DNA from: an uncultured Prevotellaceae bacterium
GTDB lineage: Bacteria; Bacteroidota; Bacteroidia; Bacteroidales; Bacteroidaceae
DNA: 5,425 nt
Reading direction: 5' to 3'
NCBI GenBank assembly: GCA_946539635.1
Contig: CAMNHS010000090.1
Span: forward strand, 1 to 5,425
Below, in pieces: positions 5,159 to 5,425 of the stretch. The notes beneath the pieces are model-generated. The model was given only the letters and a program-made list of their open reading frames with translations, did no database searches and was not told the origin of the DNA. Positions within the stretch are counted from its first letter, which is position 1; each line of letters starts with the position of its first letter. The translations under genes and the position numbers were made by a program.

Positions 5159-5425
5159 CCTGAAGTATCAGGAGACGGCCCGCCTTGACAAGTGGCTATG
5201 GGCTGCTCGCATATTCAAAACCCGTACCATCGCTGCAGACGCTTGTAAGAATGGCAGGGTTACCGTTGACGGACAGACTCTCAAACCGGCAAGGACTGTT
5301 AAGGTGGGAGAGGTTGTTTCTGTCAAGAAACCTCCCATCACCTATTCCTTCAAAATTCTCAATGCCATTGAGACGAGGGTAGGGGCGAAACTCATCAGCG
5401 AGGTATATGAGAATGTAACAGACCC
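5148..5425 (+). CDS. hslR: S4-domain RNA-binding protein, Hsp15/HslR-like (3' end outside window)
   Basis: An open frame from ATG 5148 runs 92 codons to the window edge with no stop, so the C-terminus is missing. [31 protein letters not shown] (12-42) is a clear S4 RNA-binding domain, followed by [26 protein letters not shown], the pattern of Hsp15. In E. coli Hsp15 binds 50S subunits that carry a stalled nascent chain with tRNA and helps free them. That role connects it in theme with Pth, which hydrolyses released peptidyl-tRNA. The ATG is inside the queF end (11-base overlap), and no other in-frame ATG precedes the S4 domain, so the start is reasonably sure. The heat-shock name is by homology; no heat-shock promoter is visible, and it appears to be the seventh gene of the nusB operon. 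Confidence 0.9.
   Translation, partial: MASSLKYQETARLDKWLWAARIFKTRTIAADACKNGRVTVDGQTLKPARTVKVGEVVSVKKPPITYSFKILNAIETRVGAKLISEVYENVTD

Noticed and set aside
5185..5382. Rightward 65-codon frame within the S4-domain gene
   Set aside because: The other frame from 5148 encodes an unmistakable S4 domain; this one is its out-of-frame shadow.

Overview
The window looks like ordinary chromosomal DNA of a Bacteroidota bacterium, most likely of the Prevotella/Bacteroides group (genus is inferred from protein flavour and not provable here). The evidence is the roughly 300-residue long form of NusB, a CTC/TL5-type ribosomal protein L25, a DUF5606-type protein known to me only from this phylum, two promoters with the phylum-specific TAnnTTTG -7 element, and little sign of strong Shine-Dalgarno sites. 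I see no insertion sequence, phage gene, CRISPR array, tRNA or rRNA.

Layout. Positions 1-102 hold the glycine/arginine-rich C-terminal tail of a rightward gene, probably an RNA-binding protein or DEAD-box helicase. It is followed by a heptanucleotide repeat (104-152) and a bidirectional terminator (160-189). Reading leftward, rplY (L25) and pth (peptidyl-tRNA hydrolase) form a two-gene operon coupled by a TAATG stop/start overlap, and pth ends inside the A-tract of the shared terminator. A 239-bp divergent intergenic region (1355-1593) carries back-to-back promoters with a 20/21 identical core. Each promoter is preceded, in its own reading direction, by pyrimidine-rich heptad repeats. The rightward promoter lies so close to the nusB ATG that the message is probably leaderless or nearly so.

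From 1594 to the right edge seven genes are packed without an untranslated base: nusB, yajC, a ybbR-like gene, coaE, a DUF5606 gene, queF and an S4-domain (Hsp15-like) gene cut by the window end. The junctions are ATGA, TAAATG, ATGA and then overlaps of 19, 20 and 11 bases. The group mixes transcription antitermination (NusB), the Sec translocon accessory YajC, a membrane-anchored YbbR protein, the last step of CoA synthesis (CoaE), queuosine precursor synthesis (QueF) and a ribosome/RNA-binding S4 protein. Together with L25 and Pth on the other strand, the theme is translation and RNA housekeeping.

I found no clearly new defence or mobile system. The least ordinary features are the symmetric divergent promoter pair built on heptad repeats, the probable leaderless nusB start, the same AGAGGTR heptad family lying on both sides of the rplY-pth unit, and the uncharacterised DUF5606 protein locked by overlaps between coaE and queF.
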